The translations under genes were made by a program, and so were the position numbers. From NCBI GenBank assembly GCA_023445955.1, contig JAEXJH010000697.1, positions 1 through 6,924 of the forward strand: 6,924 nt of DNA. The letters run 5' to 3'. Shown piece by piece: positions 4,552 through 6,924 of this stretch (positions are counted from its first letter, which is position 1; each line of letters opens with the position of its first letter). This DNA is from Pseudomonadota bacterium (lineage in GTDB: Bacteria > Pseudomonadota > Alphaproteobacteria > Caulobacterales > Caulobacteraceae). Under the pieces are notes generated by a model. It worked only from the letters and a program-made list of their open reading frames with translations. It did not search any database and was not told the DNA's origin.

Positions 4552-4917
4552 GTGAAGACCTGTCTGGTGGTCGACGACAGCCGGGTGATCCGAAAGGTCG
4601 CCCGCCGAGTCCTCGAGGACATCGGCTTCGAGATCGCCGAGGCCGCCGATGGCATGGAGGCCCTGGCGTGGTGCCGCGCGGCCATGCCCGACGCGGTGCT
4701 GCTCGACTGGAACATGCCGGTGATGAACGGCATCGAGTTCCTGCGCCAGCTGCGCAGCGAGCCCGGCGGAACTGCGCCCAAGGTCGTCTTCTGCACGGTC
4801 GAGAACCGCCCCGAGCACATCCTGGCCGCCCTCGAGGCCGGCGCGGACGAATACATCATGAAGCCGTTCGACGGCGACATCATCGAGGCGAAGTTCGCCG
4901 AGGCGGGCCTGCTGTGA
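4552..4917 (+). CDS. CheY-like single-domain response regulator
   Basis: This 121-residue protein is a receiver domain only. The acidic pair Asp8-Asp9, phospho-acceptor Asp52 (in L-L-D-W-N-M-P), switch Thr82, Tyr101 and Lys104 (in Y-I-M-K-P-F) are all present, so it should be phosphorylatable. No output domain follows, so it acts by protein contact, as CheY and Caulobacter Cle proteins do. The GTG start has GGAG 6 nt upstream; an ATG at 4547 is too close to that site and reads ATG-CCG-TGA. It overlaps cheR by 4 nt (GTGA), so the two are translated together. There is no cheA or receptor gene in the window, so its phosphodonor is unknown. A chemotaxis kinase is most likely by family, and ChpT is possible by neighbourhood. 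Confidence 0.93.
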   Translation: MKTCLVVDDSRVIRKVARRVLEDIGFEIAEAADGMEALAWCRAAMPDAVLLDWNMPVMNGIEFLRQLRSEPGGTAPKVVFCTVENRPEHILAALEAGADEYIMKPFDGDIIEAKFAEAGLL

Positions 4918-5747
4918 CGCCTGAGGATATGGACCTGCTGGCGGCCCTGGGCCGCGCCCGCGCCGGCGTGCGGGTCGAGACCGAGAAGCCTTACCTGGTC
5001 GAAAGCCGCCTCTCGCCGCTGGCCCGCCGCGAAGGCTACGACTCGATCGACGCCCTGATCGCGGCCCTGCGCGCCAAGCGCGAAGACCGGCTGATCTGGG
5101 CCGTGGTCGAGGCCCTGTGCCGCAGTGAGACCACCTTCTTCCGCGGCCGCGAGGCCTTCGCCCAGCTGCGCGACGAGGTGCTGCCCGCCCTGTCGCATCG
5201 CCGTCCCGAGGCGCCGATCCGCATCTGGAGCGCGGCCTGCTCGACCGGCCAGGAAGTCTACTCGCTGGCCATCGCCGCCAACGAGGCCCCCGGTCTGGCG
5301 ACCGGCACGCGGTTCGAGTTCTTCGGCTCCGACCTCTCCGAGCGCAGCCTCGAGAAGGCCCAGGCCGGCATCTACACCCAGTTCGAGGTCCAGCGCGGCC
5401 TGCCGATCCGGATGCTGGTCAAGTATTTCGAGAACCAGGACGACACCTGGGCGATCTCGCCGCGCATCCGCCAGGTCGTGCGCTGGAAGCGCCTGAACCT
5501 GCTGGCCGACCTGTCGGCCATGGGGCGTTTCGACGTCATCCTGCTGCGCGGCGTGCTGAAGAACATGGACGCCTCGCTACGCGGCAAGGTGATCCAGGCC
5601 CTGGTCAGCCTGCTGCCGGCCGACGGCGTGCTGGCGCTCGATCCCGAAGACGACGTGTCGGGGTTCGAGGATATGCTGACCGCCGCGCCCGGCGGTTCGG
5701 GGATCTATCTGCGCGATCCGTCCGTGCGCGTGGCCGCCGCCGCATAG
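4914..5747 (+). CDS. cheR: CheR-type protein-glutamate O-methyltransferase
   Basis: This 277-residue protein (E. coli CheR has 286) would use S-adenosylmethionine to methylate glutamates on chemoreceptors. The N-terminal helical CheR_N domain covers about 1-72 and ends at S-E-T-T-F-F-R (71-77). The methyltransferase domain has the SAM loop W-S-A-A-C-S-T-G-Q-E (105-114), S-D-L-S (139-142), the insertion near P-I-R-M-L-V-K-Y-F (164-172), N-L-L (195-197) and F-D-V-I-L-L-R (206-212). Expected SAM contacts Glu114, Asp140, Asn195 and Arg212 are present. The usual C-R-N-V-L-I-Y-F is changed to L-R-G-V-L-K-N-M (211-218), so this is a diverged paralogue. No C-terminal receptor-binding extension is seen. 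The GTG start overlaps the cheY stop; ATG 4929 is an alternative. The 3' end overlaps the opposing sulfotransferase gene by 43 bp. Confidence 0.92.
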   Translation: MTPEDMDLLAALGRARAGVRVETEKPYLVESRLSPLARREGYDSIDALIAALRAKREDRLIWAVVEALCRSETTFFRGREAFAQLRDEVLPALSHRRPEAPIRIWSAACSTGQEVYSLAIAANEAPGLATGTRFEFFGSDLSERSLEKAQAGIYTQFEVQRGLPIRMLVKYFENQDDTWAISPRIRQVVRWKRLNLLADLSAMGRFDVILLRGVLKNMDASLRGKVIQALVSLLPADGVLALDPEDDVSGFEDMLTAAPGGSGIYLRDPSVRVAAAA

Positions 5748-6826
5748 GCCTTCGCCGGCGCGCGGGTCACCGCCGCCCCGCCGACGAGGCCGCCCAGCGC
5801 CTCGCCCAGCTTGGTCATTCCGCCCACCGGCGCCGGCGTCACCGCCGCGAAGGCCGGAGCCAGCTTGCGGAACAGGATCGGCGGCGCCGACGGCCCGACG
5901 ATCGATCCGTGCAGGTCCATCAGGTCCACCACTTCGCGCGCGGCCTTGCGCCACTCGACCGGCGGCGCGATGCCGTGCGGGGCCGGCGCGCGGCAGTCGG
6001 AGAAGTCGGGCCTGAGACCACAGCCCGCCTCGATCGCCGCCTCGACCTGCCGGGCATAGGCCTGGTCGCGCGCCAGGCGGTCGACATCGACCACCAGGTC
6101 GGCCTGCGGCAGGGCCTTGAGATACGAGCGCAGCCACACCGCCAGGAAGGCCTGGAACGACACGCTGGCCGGGGCGCGCTTCAGCTGGCGACGGACGGCG
6201 GCGAGGCGCTCGTCCAGCGTCCCCCCGCCGTCGAAGTCCCGGCCCAGCAAGGTCCGCGAAACGTCGGCGCAGCCGGCCATCTCTGACAGCAGGACGTAGT
6301 GGCAGAGCTCGAAATAGGTCGGCCGTGGCCGCTTGCGCAGCGAGTAGAACGACAGCCACTGCTGCACCGGATCGCGGATCAGCATGACGTGGAAACCGCC
6401 GAACCGGCGCTTGAGCCACCCCGCCCTGCCCAGGGTCCGGCAGCAGGCCAGCACCGGCGTCTCGCTCCGCGCCCGCGCCGCCCCGACCAGTTCCTCGACA
6501 TAGGCCTGCTGGGAAAGATCGCTGGCCTCGGGCTCGATCCAGAAGCGGTCCAGGGCGAAACCGGGCTCGAAGCGCCGCACGCCGCCGGCCGGATCGAGCA
6601 CGACCTCGAACTCCTGCAGATAGGGCCGGTCGCCGCCCGGATGGCGCAGGCCGCTGCTGTCGGGGGTTTCGGCGTAGATCGTCTCGGGCGTCAGGCGCGC
6701 CAGCTGCTCGTGCCAGGGCTCGTAATAGGCGCGCACACCGGGCAGCGCCCGAAAGCGGTTCCACACATAAGTGCTGGAGCAGCGCCAGCCGCTGTGCACG
6801 AAAACGGTATCGGTGTGTGACGGCAA
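5705..6826 (-). CDS. Sulfotransferase-like protein (PAPS-dependent, substrate unknown)
   Basis: This 373-residue cytoplasmic protein has no signal peptide. Residues 8-26 match the PAPS 5'-phosphosulfate loop of sulfotransferases (V-F-V-H-S-G-W-R-C-S-S-T-Y-V-W-N-R-F-R; the last S-S-T replaces the common S-G-T). Residues 145-161 match the 3'-phosphate motif (F-H-V-M-L-I-R-D-P-V-Q-Q-W-L-S-F-Y), with Arg151 and Ser159 in the expected R-x7-S spacing. Y-Y-E-P-W-H-E at 34-40 is also common in bacterial sulfotransferase-fold proteins. The usual catalytic Lys of the loop is Arg15. The C-terminal 60 residues are Ala/Gly-rich and low complexity. The start is TTG; an in-frame TAG lies nine codons upstream and the only nearby alternative, a GTG nine codons in, would cut into the loop. 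The acceptor may be a polysaccharide, lipid or small molecule. Confidence 0.75.
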   Translation of the reverse strand: MPSHTDTVFVHSGWRCSSTYVWNRFRALPGVRAYYEPWHEQLARLTPETIYAETPDSSGLRHPGGDRPYLQEFEVVLDPAGGVRRFEPGFALDRFWIEPEASDLSQQAYVEELVGAARARSETPVLACCRTLGRAGWLKRRFGGFHVMLIRDPVQQWLSFYSLRKRPRPTYFELCHYVLLSEMAGCADVSRTLLGRDFDGGGTLDERLAAVRRQLKRAPASVSFQAFLAVWLRSYLKALPQADLVVDVDRLARDQAYARQVEAAIEAGCGLRPDFSDCRAPAPHGIAPPVEWRKAAREVVDLMDLHGSIVGPSAPPILFRKLAPAFAAVTPAPVGGMTKLGEALGGLVGGAAVTRAPAKAYAAAATRTDGSRR

Positions 6827-6836
6827 GCGCCTGCGG

Positions 6837-6843
6837 TCCCCTC
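6837..6843 (-). promoter_or_regulatory. Ribosome site supporting the TTG start of the sulfotransferase-like gene
   Basis: On the minus strand GAGGGGA lies 10 nt before TTG 6826. This good site, the upstream in-frame TAG and the need to keep the PAPS loop whole decide the start. In the rest of 6844-6924 I see no further gene and no convincing promoter. Confidence 0.55.
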
Positions 6844-6924
6844 GACAGGGCTACAGCCTCGCTTGCGATCTTTTCAGGGGAATATCGGAAAACCGCTCAA
6901 GGTTGCATCGCCGCAATACAGCGA

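Noticed and set aside
4547..4555. ATG-CCG-TGA mini-ORF overlapping the cheY start
   Set aside because: The GGAG site lies 1 nt from this ATG, too close to use, but 6 nt from the GTG at 4552, so the site serves cheY and the mini-ORF is probably chance.
5577..6764. Second long minus-strand frame over the sulfotransferase-like gene
   Set aside because: It is Arg/Ala/Gly-rich without motifs; the frame starting at 6826 carries both PAPS-binding motifs.
6871..6900. TTTTC/GAAAA dyad and a TTGAGC -35-like box on the minus strand upstream of the sulfotransferase-like gene
   Set aside because: The arms are 5 bp and no acceptable -10 element follows at normal spacing, so no promoter is claimed.

Overview
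The window is high-GC, tightly packed alphaproteobacterial DNA, almost certainly from Caulobacter or a very close relative. The strongest evidence is a full-length ChpT histidine phosphotransferase (225 residues, phospho-acceptor at His33), which is specific to the alphaproteobacterial CckA-ChpT-CtrA cell-cycle phosphorelay and looks very close to the C. crescentus protein as I remember it. GTG and TTG starts, ATGA/GTGA gene overlaps and short intergenic gaps fit this.

Left part (1-1229, + strand). The 3' end of a ydbH-like gene is followed by the lipoprotein gene ynbE and the periplasmic gene ydbL. This is the three-gene set that in E. coli builds an inner-to-outer-membrane bridge for phospholipid transport. 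It ends at a strong terminator-like hairpin (928-963). A second, equally compact hairpin (971-1004) follows, then a 64-residue protein of unknown function (1035-1229).

Middle (1230-3690). A ParD/ParE toxin-antitoxin pair (1308-1836) is visibly less GC-rich than its surroundings and is preceded by a clear repeated-palindrome operator (1261-1287). Next comes an RhtA-like EamA-family exporter (1869-2732). It runs head-on into cysQ on the minus strand, and both genes end in the same palindromic CTAG. cysQ is preceded by, and overlaps by 4 nt, a 61-residue DUF3553 protein. The minus-strand unit is therefore DUF3553 then cysQ.

Right part (3691-6924). chpT (3755-4432) diverges from the DUF3553 gene. 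A 119-nt gap holding two inverted repeats and a GG-N10-GC sigma-54-like element separates it from a single-domain CheY-like response regulator. That gene overlaps a CheR-type methyltransferase by 4 nt. cheR converges on a minus-strand sulfotransferase-like gene (5705-6826), with a 43-bp overlap of the two coding ends.

Functional links: the chpT-cheY-cheR cluster places cell-cycle phosphorelay and chemotaxis/motility components together. CysQ degrades PAP, the by-product that the predicted sulfotransferase would make. No rRNA, tRNA, CRISPR array, insertion sequence or phage gene was seen. Most genes belong to known families. The less explained parts are the two structured intergenic regions, the 64-residue protein, the stand-alone DUF3553 protein, the altered CheR motif and the sulfotransferase substrate.
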